64,000 nucleotides of DNA from Rhodanobacter denitrificans (GTDB lineage: Bacteria > Pseudomonadota > Gammaproteobacteria > Xanthomonadales > Rhodanobacteraceae), in contig NZ_QFWQ01000008.1 of the NCBI RefSeq assembly GCF_003335105.1, positions 1-64,000 on the forward strand, in the 5' to 3' direction. Of this stretch, positions 1-7,459 are shown piece after piece. The notes below the pieces were generated by a model. That model searched no databases. It had not been told where the DNA came from and saw nothing but the letters and a program-made list of their open reading frames with translations. The translations under genes and the position numbers were made by a program. How positions within the stretch are numbered: position 1 is the stretch's first letter; the number at the start of each line of letters is the position of its first letter.

Positions 1-465
1 GCGCACTTCCATCTCGACCAGCTCGAGCAGCTCCGCGTCATCGACCATGTCCGCCTTGTTCAGGAACACCACGATGTACGGCACGCCCACCTGGCGCGAC
101 AGCAGGATATGCTCGCGCGTCTGCGGCATCGGACCGTCCGCCGCCGAACACACCAGGATCGCGCCGTCCATCTGCGCCGCACCCGTGATCATGTTCTTCA
201 CGTAGTCCGCATGGCCCGGGCAGTCCACGTGCGCGTAGTGGCGGTTCGGCGATTCGTATTCCACGTGCGCCGTCGAGATCGTGATGCCGCGAGCCTTCTC
301 TTCCGGCGCCGCGTCGATCGCACTGTAGTCCTTGAACTCGCCGCCAAAGCGCTCCGCACCGACCTTCGTCAGCGCCGCCGTCAGCGTCGTCTTGCCGTGA
401 TCCACGTGACCAATCGTGCCGACGTTGACGTGCGGCTTGGTGCGTTCGAATTTACCCTTTGCCAT
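1..465 (-). CDS. tuf: Elongation factor Tu (N-terminal part, cut by window edge)
   Basis: GTPase that delivers aminoacyl-tRNA to the ribosomal A site. Only the first 155 residues lie in the window; the 3' part runs off the left edge. The protein begins [20 protein letters not shown], with the P-loop GHVDHGKT near residues 19-26, the DCPGH switch II motif and the NKAD guanine-specificity motif, all canonical. It follows tRNA-Tyr, tRNA-Gly and tRNA-Thr on the same strand. That matches the tyrU-glyT-thrT-tufB order of enteric bacteria, so it is probably cotranscribed with the tRNAs. Identity is certain; only the C-terminal truncation is due to the window. Confidence 0.98.
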   Translation of the reverse strand, partial: MAKGKFERTKPHVNVGTIGHVDHGKTTLTAALTKVGAERFGGEFKDYSAIDAAPEEKARGITISTAHVEYESPNRHYAHVDCPGHADYVKNMITGAAQMDGAILVCSAADGPMPQTREHILLSRQVGVPYIVVFLNKADMVDDAELLELVEMEVR

Positions 466-543
466 GGCGCGCTAAACCCCGATGGAGTCAATGAATTGAA
501 GAAACCCGCCCGTTTCGGGGCTGGCCTTGACGGCCGAATGAAG

Positions 544-619
<76 letters not shown>

Positions 620-643
620 GCGAATCACCCAGGACGAGATCAA

Positions 644-717
<74 letters not shown>

Positions 718-735
718 CCTGCGCGGAACTCGTCG

Positions 736-821
736 TGGTGGAGGGAGGTGGATTCGAACCACCGAAGGCGTAAGCCAGCAGATTTACAGTCTGCCCCCGT
801 TGGCCGCTTGGGTATCCCTCC
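736..821 (-). tRNA. tRNA-Tyr (anticodon GTA)
   Basis: An 86-nt class II tRNA with the long variable arm expected for tRNA-Tyr. The acceptor stem is GGAGGGA/TCCCTCC, the anticodon GTA sits in loop CTGTAAA, and CCA is encoded. It is the first gene of the tRNA-tuf transcription unit. Confidence 0.97.
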
Positions 822-835
822 AACAAAGAACGCGT

Positions 836-864
836 ATTGTGTGGATCGGACCCCGAACTGTCAA
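836..864 (-). promoter_or_regulatory. Sigma-70 promoter of the tRNA-tuf operon
   Basis: On the minus strand a perfect -35 TTGACA (859-864) is followed after exactly 17 nt by CACAAT (836-841), four of six matches to TATAAT. A GC-rich discriminator (ACGCG) lies just downstream, as in promoters of stable RNA genes under stringent control. It ends about 14 nt before tRNA-Tyr. Confidence 0.75.
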
Positions 865-913
865 CACCTTGCGACGCCAATTCCGCATGAGAAAGCGATT
901 TTTCGCGGCGATG

Positions 914-1402
914 TCAGTCCGACGGGAGTGCCTGCAAGTCGATCAGCTGCTCCATGCCCTTGGACAGTTCCAGCAGCTTCCTGGCCTGCGCCTGCAGCCG
1001 GCGTTCGCCGTCGTCGCGCGGCTCCCAATGCGGCACCGGGGTCGGCTTGCCGTCGGGGCTGTCCAGCGCCACGAAGACCATCACGCAACTGGTCGCCAGG
1101 CGCTGCTCGTCCTTGCGCAGGTCGCGCGCCAGCACCTCGACCGCCATGTGCATGCTGCTGGTGCCGGTATGGATCAGGCGCGCGCGTACGGTGACCAGGT
1201 CGCCGATCAGGATCGGCGCCACGAACTGGATGCCGCTGACCGAAGCGGTGACGCAGTACGCCCCGCTCCAGCCCACCGCGCAGGCGTAGCCGGCCTGGTC
1301 GATCCATTTCATCGCCATGCCGCCGTGCACCTTGCCCCCGAAATTGACGTCGGTGGGCTGGGCGAGAAAGCGGAACGTCACTTCATGCTGTTTTCCGGGC
1401 AT
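914..1402 (-). CDS. Acyl-CoA thioesterase (hotdog fold, YciA/BFIT-like)
   Basis: A 162-residue single hotdog-domain protein predicted to hydrolyse acyl-CoA thioesters. The segment around residues 20-36 (NFGGKVHGGMAMKWIDQA) matches the hotdog active-site helix of YciA-type enzymes, with Asn20 and Asp35 in the usual positions. A second conserved stretch, HTGTSSMHMAVEV, follows near residue 90. The start chosen is MPGKQHEV, which gives a family-like N-terminus; an upstream in-frame ATG (about 36 bases further) would add a low-complexity extension. It stands alone between the tRNA operon and ychF on the same strand. Substrate range cannot be told from sequence. Confidence 0.88.
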   Translation of the reverse strand: MPGKQHEVTFRFLAQPTDVNFGGKVHGGMAMKWIDQAGYACAVGWSGAYCVTASVSGIQFVAPILIGDLVTVRARLIHTGTSSMHMAVEVLARDLRKDEQRLATSCVMVFVALDSPDGKPTPVPHWEPRDDGERRLQAQARKLLELSKGMEQLIDLQALPSD

Positions 1403-1533
1403 CGGCTGGCACCTGTCGACGAGATGTCGGGTCCGCATTATGCCCTGACCCGGAAGGCGATCGACGCCAGGCTCCGCCCGATGCCGCCAGCACCCTGTTC
1501 CGAAACCGCCGGCACCGGTCGCGGCGAGGTCGC

Positions 1534-2622
1534 TCAGACGTTGAACAGGAAGTGCAGCACGTCGCCGTCCTTGACGATGTAGTCCTTGCCTTCCTTGCGC
1601 AGCCGGCCGGCCGCCGCTGCACCGGCCTCGCCCTTGTACTGGATGAAGTCGTCGTAGCCGACCGTCTCGGCACGGATGAAGCCGCGCTCGAAGTCGGTGT
1701 GGATCACCCCGGCAGCCTGCGGCGCGGTGGCGCCGCGCTTCACCTGCCACGCGCGCACTTCCTTCACCCCGGCGGTGAAATAGGTCTGCAGGTCGAGCAG
1801 CCTGTAGCCGGCGCGGATCACCCGGTTCAGGCCCGGCTCGTCCAGGCCCATGTCCTTCAGGAACTCGTCGCGATCGGCCTCGTCGAGCTGCGCCAGCTCC
1901 TCCTCGATCGCCGCGCACACCGGCACCACTTCGGCGCCCTCGCCGACGGCGCGCGCGCGCACGGCGTCGAGCAGCGGGTTGTTCTCGAAGCCGTCGTCGG
2001 CGACGTTGGCGATGTACATCAGCGGCTTCAGGGTGAGCAGGAACAGGTCGCGCACCAGCGCCTTCTCCTCCTCGTCCAGCCCGGCGCTGCGCGCGGAACG
2101 GCCCTCGTTGAGCGCGGCGGACAGCTTCTCCAGCACCGGCTTGCGCGCCATCGCCTCCTTGTCGTTAGCCTTGGCCGCGCGCTCGGCGCGGTTCAGCGCC
2201 TTGTCCACCGACTCCAGGTCGGCCAGCGCCAGCTCGGTGTCGATCGTCTCGATGTCGGAGATCGGATCGACCCTGCCCGCCACGTGGATCACGTCGCCCT
2301 CGAAACAGCGCACCACGTGGGCGATCGCGTCCACCTCGCGGATGTGCGCCAGGAACTTGTTGCCCAGGCCCTCGCCCTTCGACGCGCCGGCGACCAGGCC
2401 GGCGATGTCGACGAACTCCACCGCGGTCGGCACCACCTTCTGCGGATTGACGATGGCGGCCAGCGCGTTGAGCCGCGGATCCGGCACCGGCACCACGCCG
2501 ACGTTCGGCTCGATCGTGCAGAACGGGAAGTTCGCCGCAGCGATTCCAGCCTTCGTCAGCGCATTGAACAGGGTGGACTTGCCGACATTGGGCAGGCCGA
2601 CAATGCCGCATTTGATGCCCAT
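1534..2622 (-). CDS. ychF: Redox/ribosome-associated ATPase YchF (Obg family)
   Basis: A 362-residue universally conserved P-loop NTPase of the Obg family. It prefers ATP, binds ribosomes and is linked to oxidative stress control. The P-loop GLPNVGKST lies at residues 9-17. The usual guanine-specifying NKxD is replaced by the NVAD-type motif in [13 protein letters not shown], as expected in YchF. A C-terminal TGS domain starts around [18 protein letters not shown] and ends at VLHFLFNV. Length is normal for the family. It follows pth on the same strand, the usual gammaproteobacterial pairing, with a REP-like repeat in the gap. Confidence 0.97.
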   Translation of the reverse strand: MGIKCGIVGLPNVGKSTLFNALTKAGIAAANFPFCTIEPNVGVVPVPDPRLNALAAIVNPQKVVPTAVEFVDIAGLVAGASKGEGLGNKFLAHIREVDAIAHVVRCFEGDVIHVAGRVDPISDIETIDTELALADLESVDKALNRAERAAKANDKEAMARKPVLEKLSAALNEGRSARSAGLDEEEKALVRDLFLLTLKPLMYIANVADDGFENNPLLDAVRARAVGEGAEVVPVCAAIEEELAQLDEADRDEFLKDMGLDEPGLNRVIRAGYRLLDLQTYFTAGVKEVRAWQVKRGATAPQAAGVIHTDFERGFIRAETVGYDDFIQYKGEAGAAAAGRLRKEGKDYIVKDGDVLHFLFNV

Positions 2623-2650
2623 GGTTTACTCCGGGATACATGCTGTTCGG

Positions 2651-2735
2651 GGCGTCATCCCCGCGAAAGCGGGAATCCATAGGGCCTGTTGCAGCCCAAG
2701 GCAAGATGGATTCCCGCCTTCGCGGGAATGACGTC
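2651..2735. repeat. Inverted repeat pair, GTCATTCCCGC family
   Basis: Two copies of a GTCATCCCCGCGAAAGCGGG-type palindrome face each other across about 27 bases between ychF and pth. Each arm is itself a hairpin and the whole can fold into one long stem. Related pairs occur at 11796-11877 and 26517-26603. Confidence 0.8.
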
Positions 2736-2743
2736 AAAAAAAC

Positions 2744-3328
2744 TTACTTGCCATCGGCGGTATGAAGCTGCTGCATCGCCTTGTCGAACTGGCCGTCCAC
2801 GGCCAGCGGCAGCACGTCGAGCGCGCGGGCGATGCCGTCGAGGATCGCGTCCTCATCCTGCGCCGACGGCCGGCCCAGCACCCACGGTGTGACGCCGTCG
2901 CGATGACCAGGATGGCCGATGCCTACGCGCAGCCGATGGAACTTACCGTGGCCGAGGTGGCCGATGATGTCGCGCAGGCCGTTCTGGCCGCCGTGGCCGC
3001 CGTCGAATTTCAGGCGCACGGTGCCGGGTGGCAGGTCCAGGTCGTCATGCGCGACCAGGCACTGCTCCGGCTCGATCTTGTAGTAGCGCAGCGCCGAGAC
3101 CACGGCGATGCCGCTCTTGTTCATGAAGGTGGCCGGCTTCAGCAGCCACACCGGCTCGCCGCCGAGGCGCACGCGGCAGGCTTCGCCGTGCAGCTTGCCG
3201 TCGAAGGCGAAGCGCTCGCCCTGGGCGCTGGCGAGGGCGTCAACTAGCCAGAACCCGGCGTTGTGCCGGGTTCGGAGATATTCGGCGCCGGGATTGCCCA
3301 GCCCGACGATGAGTCGCAGGCCAGCCAT
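2744..3328 (-). CDS. pth: Peptidyl-tRNA hydrolase
   Basis: A 194-residue enzyme that releases peptides from peptidyl-tRNA drop-off products. N-terminal LRLIVGLGNPGAEYLRTRHN contains the signature Gly-Asn-Pro-Gly (11-14) and the catalytic His22 in TRHNAGF. The VAHDDLDLPPGTVRLK segment supplies the second conserved Asp. GGHGGQNGLRDI and the FHRLRVGIGHPG segment are standard. Length equals the family norm. It lies between rplY and ychF in a conserved order. Confidence 0.97.
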   Translation of the reverse strand: MAGLRLIVGLGNPGAEYLRTRHNAGFWLVDALASAQGERFAFDGKLHGEACRVRLGGEPVWLLKPATFMNKSGIAVVSALRYYKIEPEQCLVAHDDLDLPPGTVRLKFDGGHGGQNGLRDIIGHLGHGKFHRLRVGIGHPGHRDGVTPWVLGRPSAQDEDAILDGIARALDVLPLAVDGQFDKAMQQLHTADGK

Positions 3329-3382
3329 GCGGACAAGCAGCAGTGACGGCCCGCGCTCCAGACGAGCGCGGGCCGGCGCGGC

Positions 3383-4048
3383 TTACTTCTTGTCGTCCTT
3401 CTTGGCCGGCGCGGCAGCGGCAGGAGCCGGTGCAGCAGCCTCGGCAGCCGGAGCTTCCTCGACCTCTTCCTGCACCGTGTTGGCCGTGACCACCGCGGTG
3501 TCGTGGCCTTCGCCGCCATGCAGCGCGACCAGCTCGACGTTCTTCGGCAGCTTCAGCTGCGACAGGTGGATGATGTCGCCGGGCTTCAGGTCGGCCAGGT
3601 CGAGCTCGATGAACTCGGGCAGGTCCTTCGGCAGGCAGGAGATTTCCACCTCGGTCAGGTTGTGCGAGATCACCACACCGGAGGTCTTCGCCGCCGCGGA
3701 CTTTTCCTTGTTCAGGAAATGCAGCGGGACGTTGACGCGGATCGCTTCCTTCTCGTTCACGCGCAGGAAGTCCATATGCATCATCAGCTGCTTGAACGGG
3801 TGCTTCTGCCAGTCGCGCACCAGCACCTTCTGCACCTTGCCGTCGACGTTCAGGTCGAGCACCGAGGAGAAGAACCACTCGTTCTTGGCGGCGAGCAGGA
3901 TGGTGTTGTGCTCGATCTGGATGCTCTCGGGCTCCTGACCGGCACCGTACACCACGGCGGGCACGAAGCTCGCATGACGCAGGCGGCGGCTCGCACCTTT
4001 CCCCTCGTCCTTGCGGCTTTGCGCCTTGATTTCATGAGTCTTGGACAT
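3383..4048 (-). CDS. rplY: Large ribosomal subunit protein bL25 (Ctc form)
   Basis: A 221-residue L25 of the long Ctc/TL5 type. The N-terminal 5S rRNA-binding domain (SRRLRHASFVPAVVYGAG, about residues 20-40) is followed by a beta domain (RVNVPLHFLNKEKSAAAKT onward). The tail is rich in Ala, Pro and Glu and ends in KKDDKK. The start MSKTHEIKAQSRKDEGKG matches homologues; longer in-frame starts have no support. It is preceded by a 216-nt gap to prs that holds a hairpin array (separate entry), which could act as a leader for this gene. Confidence 0.95.
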   Translation of the reverse strand: MSKTHEIKAQSRKDEGKGASRRLRHASFVPAVVYGAGQEPESIQIEHNTILLAAKNEWFFSSVLDLNVDGKVQKVLVRDWQKHPFKQLMMHMDFLRVNEKEAIRVNVPLHFLNKEKSAAAKTSGVVISHNLTEVEISCLPKDLPEFIELDLADLKPGDIIHLSQLKLPKNVELVALHGGEGHDTAVVTANTVQEEVEEAPAAEAAAPAPAAAAPAKKDDKK

Positions 4049-4130
4049 TTCGTTGCTACCTTGGTTTTTGAAGAACCGCCTCGCGGCGATTTCGTGACTT
4101 TCCCGCGACCAGAAAAGCCGGTTACTTCCA

Positions 4131-4252
4131 CGCGGCATCCGTGCCGCGAAAAGCTGGACATCAGGACCGCCCATCCTGGGCGGACTTTCAGTTATCTCCA
4201 CGCGACGTCCATGCCGCGAAAAACAGAGATCAAGACCGTCCATCCTGGGCGG
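4131..4252 (-). promoter_or_regulatory. Tandem GGA-loop hairpin array between prs and rplY (candidate CsrA/RsmA target or sponge)
   Basis: Read on the minus strand, two imperfect units of about 69 nt each contain a pair of hairpins. The first type is CCGCCC-AGGAT-GGGCGG (4167-4183 perfect; 4236-4252 with one mismatch). The second is CGCGGCA-CGGA-TGCCGCG (4131-4148), or CGCGGC-ATGGAC-GTCGCG (4201-4218). Each unit ends with a further unpaired GGA in GTGGA. The loops CACGGATG and CATGGACG fit the CsrA consensus CANGGANG exactly. Hairpin structure and GGA loops are seen directly; binding by a CsrA-family protein is inference. The array lies downstream of prs and 83 nt upstream of the rplY start. 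Confidence 0.55.
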
Positions 4253-4264
4253 ACTTTCAAATTC

Positions 4265-5224
4265 TCAATCCACGTACAGCGAACTCACCGACTCGCCGAA
4301 GGCGATGCGGCGAATGGTCTCGGCCAGCAGTTCGGCGACCGAGAGCTGGCGGATCTTGGCACACGCCTGGGCTTCCGGGCGCAGCGGCAAGGTGTTGGTG
4401 ACCACCAGCTGGTCGAGCTGGGAGCCTTCGATGTTGCTGATCGCCGCACCCGACAGCACCGGGTGCACGCAGTAGGCGACCACCTTGCGCGCGCCGCGGT
4501 CCTTCAGCGCCGCGGCGGCCGCGCACAAGGTGCCGGCGGTATCGACGATGTCGTCAACCATCACGCAGGTCTTGCCATCCACGTCGCCGATGATGTTCAT
4601 CACGGTGGAGACGTTCGCGCGCGGCCGGCGCTTGTCGATGATCGCCAGGTCGGCGTCGTCCAGCCGCTTGGCGATCGCGCGTGCGCGCACCACGCCGCCC
4701 ACGTCCGGGCTGACCACGATCAGGTCGTCCATGCTGTGGCTGCGCCAGATGTCGGCCAGCAGCACCGGCGAGGCGTACACGTTGTCGACCGGGATGTCGA
4801 AGAACCCCTGGATCTGGTCGGCGTGCAGGTCGACCGTCAGCACCCGGTCGACGCCGGCGGCGCCGATCATGCTGGCGGCCAGCTTGGCGGTGATCGGCAC
4901 CCGCGCCGAGCGCGGCCGTCGGTCCTGCCGGGCGTAGCCGAAGTACGGCATCACCGCGGTGACGCTGGCCGCCGAGGCGCGCTTCAGCGCATCGGTCAGC
5001 GCCAGCAGTTCGAACAGGTTGACCGCGCTCGGTGCGCCGGTCGGCTGGATCACGAACACTTCCTGCCGGCGCACGTTCTCCTCGATCTCGATCTGCGCCT
5101 CGCCGTCGCTGAACGTGCCGACCAGCGCCTTGCCCAGCGGCACGCCCAGGCGATGGGCGACATCGTCTGCCAGGGCACGATGTGCGTTACCGGAAAACAG
5201 CATCATCGGGGTGGACGTGTCCAC
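4265..5224 (-). CDS. prs: Ribose-phosphate pyrophosphokinase (PRPP synthase)
   Basis: A 319-residue enzyme making PRPP from ribose 5-phosphate and ATP for nucleotide, His and Trp synthesis. Visible motifs are [20 protein letters not shown] near residue 40, the [13 protein letters not shown]-binding flexible loop region, [12 protein letters not shown], and the PRPP-binding loop [12 protein letters not shown]. The start is a GTG preceded by GAGG at 9-nt spacing; this gives the N-terminal length seen in relatives, whereas the ATG 18 bases downstream would shorten it. tRNA-Gln lies immediately upstream on the same strand. Confidence 0.97.
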   Translation of the reverse strand: MDTSTPMMLFSGNAHRALADDVAHRLGVPLGKALVGTFSDGEAQIEIEENVRRQEVFVIQPTGAPSAVNLFELLALTDALKRASAASVTAVMPYFGYARQDRRPRSARVPITAKLAASMIGAAGVDRVLTVDLHADQIQGFFDIPVDNVYASPVLLADIWRSHSMDDLIVVSPDVGGVVRARAIAKRLDDADLAIIDKRRPRANVSTVMNIIGDVDGKTCVMVDDIVDTAGTLCAAAAALKDRGARKVVAYCVHPVLSGAAISNIEGSQLDQLVVTNTLPLRPEAQACAKIRQLSVAELLAETIRRIAFGESVSSLYVD

Positions 5225-5258
5225 TAGTGATTACCTCGAAACCAAAGCCATCATGGAA

Positions 5259-5335
5259 TGGCTGGGGCGGCAGGATTCGAACCTGCGAATGCGGGAATCA
5301 AAATCCCGTGCCTTAACCAGCTTGGCGACGCCCCA
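5259..5335 (-). tRNA. tRNA-Gln (anticodon TTG)
   Basis: A 77-nt tRNA with encoded CCA. The acceptor stem is TGGGGCG/CGCCCCA, the anticodon loop is TTTTGAT with anticodon TTG, and the T-arm is GCAGGTTCGAATCCTGC. It sits between ispE and prs on the same strand, a position common in gammaproteobacteria. Confidence 0.97.
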
Positions 5336-5411
5336 GTGATATTTGTGTTCGCTTGTGCCTGTCAGTACCCGTTCCGCCTGCGTCGACGGGTCGGCCGTCA
5401 GCTTGTCCGCA

Positions 5412-6797
5412 TCAACCAGTCCAGGCCCGATGGCGCGCCAATGCATCATGCAGGGGCGACACGTCGACACCCGTGGCGACAACCGCCGTGAATGCCGCCG
5501 GACACTGCGCGGCAATCGCCGCCGCCCGATCGGACGACTTCGCCTCCAGAAACACGCAACCGCCGCTGCCGGAAAGCCGCGCCTGACCGAAACCGCCCAG
5601 CCAGTCCAGCGCAGCGGCCACCCGCGGGTGCCGCGCGCGCACCACCGGCGCAAAGGCGTTTTCCGTCGTTTCGCCGGAAGCAAAGGATGAAATTGTCGCC
5701 CGCGGCGCATTTCGTGTCAATTCAGCGGCTTGAAAAAGCGCGGCGGTCGGCACCGGCTCGTGCGGGTCCAGCACCACGTAATGGCGCCGCGGCAGCGCCA
5801 GCGGGGCAAGCCGTTCGCCGATGCCCTCGGCCCAGGCCGAACGGCCGCGCACGAACACCGGCACATCAGCACCGAGCCGGCGCCCCATCTCGGCCAGCGC
5901 ATCCTCGTCCAGGCCCAGCCGCCACAACCGGTTCAGCGCCACCAGCACGGTGGCCGCGTCGGAGCTGCCACCGCCCAGCCCGCCGCCCATCGGGATGCGC
6001 TTGTCCACCTCGATGTCGGCGCCCATCGACGTACCCGTGCTCTCCTGCAGCAGCTGCGCCGCCCGCACCACCAGGTCGGTGGATTCGGGCACGTCCGGCA
6101 TGTCGCGCGTGCGCCGGATCACGCCGTCGTCGCGCACCCTCAGTCGCACCTCGTCACCCCAGTCGAGCAGGCGGAACACCGTCTGCAGCTCGTGGTAGCC
6201 GTCCGGGCGCCGGCCGGTGATGCGCAGGAACAGGTTCAGCTTCGCCGGCGCCGGCCACGCCGTCCATTCGCCGGGCGCAGGCGGCGGAAGCGGTCGGCTC
6301 ATGAACACGCGCAGGGTGTCGGGAAAGCCGTTCTCGCGATCGCGTTGGCGCGGGAGCGCGAACGCCGGGTCGCTCTTGTCGGCGATGGCAAAGCCGTGCT
6401 TTGCGTAGAACGGCGCGTTCCACGGCACGTCGGCCAGGGTGCCCAGGTCGATCCGGCGATAGCCCGCCGCCCGCGCCCATGCGCAGGCGTGCTCAAGCAA
6501 AGCCGCACCGATGCCTTGCCGGCCGTATTCCGGCAGCACGTCGATCTCGGCGATGCCGATGGCGCCGGCGACCAGCTCGGTATCCAGCCAGATGAAACCC
6601 ACCAGCTCGCCCGCCCCGCCCCGTGCCACCCAGACCAGGCCGCGGGAAATCGCCTGGCGCAGCAGCTCGGGCGGGATCGACACGGCGGAGTAGCTCGGCC
6701 ATGCCGGATGGCCGCGGAAGAGCTGCACGGCGCGGCGCTCGATCGCGCACAGCGCATCGACCTGGCTCGGTTCGGCGGGTTCGATCGGCACGGACAT
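5412..6797 (-). CDS. ispE: GNAT acetyltransferase fused in frame to CDP-ME kinase (IspE)
   Basis: A 461-residue open frame with two domains. Residues about 1-165 are a GNAT N-acetyltransferase: IEPAEPSQVDALCAIERRA start, acetyl-CoA loop in LPEYGRQGIGAALLEHACAW, and APFYAKHGF near the end. From EWTAWPAPAKLNLFLRITGR (about residue 176) the protein is 4-diphosphocytidyl-2-C-methyl-D-erythritol kinase of the MEP isoprenoid pathway, with the GHMP motif PMGGGLGGGSSDAA and C-terminal LSGSGGCVF. No stop separates them. An internal ATG at 6302 (MSRPLPPP) could start a normal-length 296-residue IspE, but no clear ribosome binding site precedes it. lolB lies just upstream. Acetyl acceptor unknown. Confidence 0.9.
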   Translation of the reverse strand: MSVPIEPAEPSQVDALCAIERRAVQLFRGHPAWPSYSAVSIPPELLRQAISRGLVWVARGGAGELVGFIWLDTELVAGAIGIAEIDVLPEYGRQGIGAALLEHACAWARAAGYRRIDLGTLADVPWNAPFYAKHGFAIADKSDPAFALPRQRDRENGFPDTLRVFMSRPLPPPAPGEWTAWPAPAKLNLFLRITGRRPDGYHELQTVFRLLDWGDEVRLRVRDDGVIRRTRDMPDVPESTDLVVRAAQLLQESTGTSMGADIEVDKRIPMGGGLGGGSSDAATVLVALNRLWRLGLDEDALAEMGRRLGADVPVFVRGRSAWAEGIGERLAPLALPRRHYVVLDPHEPVPTAALFQAAELTRNAPRATISSFASGETTENAFAPVVRARHPRVAAALDWLGGFGQARLSGSGGCVFLEAKSSDRAAAIAAQCPAAFTAVVATGVDVSPLHDALARHRAWTG

Positions 6798-6847
6798 GCG
6801 GGTTCCGGTGCTGCTGCAATGGCCAGCGGGGCGCAAAGCCTAACCCA

Positions 6848-7459
6848 TCAACGGAACTGCCAGGACTCGATCGACAGTTTCACCTTGTACGGCGGTTTCC
6901 CGGCGAACACCTTGGTCGGCAGCGGCGGCCGGCGTGCGTCGTCCCATTCGCGATAGTCGACCACCCAGCCGTCCTGCTGCAGCAGCGAGGGCAGCCGGTT
7001 TCCGCCGAACTCGAGTTCGGCCGGGCCGCTGTCCGCACGCAGGCCGAGCACCCAGGCGCGCAGATCGCGCAGCGGCACTTCCCAGCCCAGCGCCTTGCGC
7101 ATCAGGGCCTCGGCATCGGCCCCCCGCAGCGGCCCGTGCTCCAGACCTTCCAGCAGGGCGCCGCCCGGGCCGCCGCTGAGGCGGAAGTTCGTGCCGCTGA
7201 TCGCCGGCCCGCGCAGCACGAATTCGTAGCGCTCGCCGTCCTGGGTCCAGCTGAAGCTGCCGCTGCCGCCGTCCCTGCCGTTGGAAACGCCGAGCCGGCC
7301 CTGCAGCACCCAGTGATCGGCATGGGCCAGCGCCTGCTCGCGCGCGCGCTGGGCGTCCAGCAGGCCAGCGTCGCCCTTCATGCGTACCACGGGCGGCGCG
7401 CAGGCGGCCAGCAGCAACAGCGGCAGGGCGATCGCGGCGAGACGCAGGCGTCGCCTCAT
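6848..7459 (-). CDS. lolB: Outer-membrane lipoprotein LolB
   Basis: A 203-residue lipoprotein that receives lipoproteins from LolA and inserts them into the outer membrane. The signal peptide MRRRLRLAAIALPLLLLAAC ends in a lipobox with Cys20. The LolB hallmarks WVLQGRLGVSN, GSFSWTQDGERYEFVLRGP and a C-terminal WVVDYREWDD segment are present. The start overlaps the stop of the upstream TPR lipoprotein gene in an ATGA, so the two are translationally coupled. The lolB-ispE neighbourhood is conserved in gammaproteobacteria. Confidence 0.93.
   Translation of the reverse strand: MRRRLRLAAIALPLLLLAACAPPVVRMKGDAGLLDAQRAREQALAHADHWVLQGRLGVSNGRDGGSGSFSWTQDGERYEFVLRGPAISGTNFRLSGGPGGALLEGLEHGPLRGADAEALMRKALGWEVPLRDLRAWVLGLRADSGPAELEFGGNRLPSLLQQDGWVVDYREWDDARRPPLPTKVFAGKPPYKVKLSIESWQFR

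Noticed and set aside
5336-5380. CTGACA and TATCAC as a promoter for tRNA-Gln
   Set aside because: The -10 would abut the mature 5' end, so transcription would begin inside the tRNA; the tRNA is more likely transcribed with ispE or from a site not recognised.
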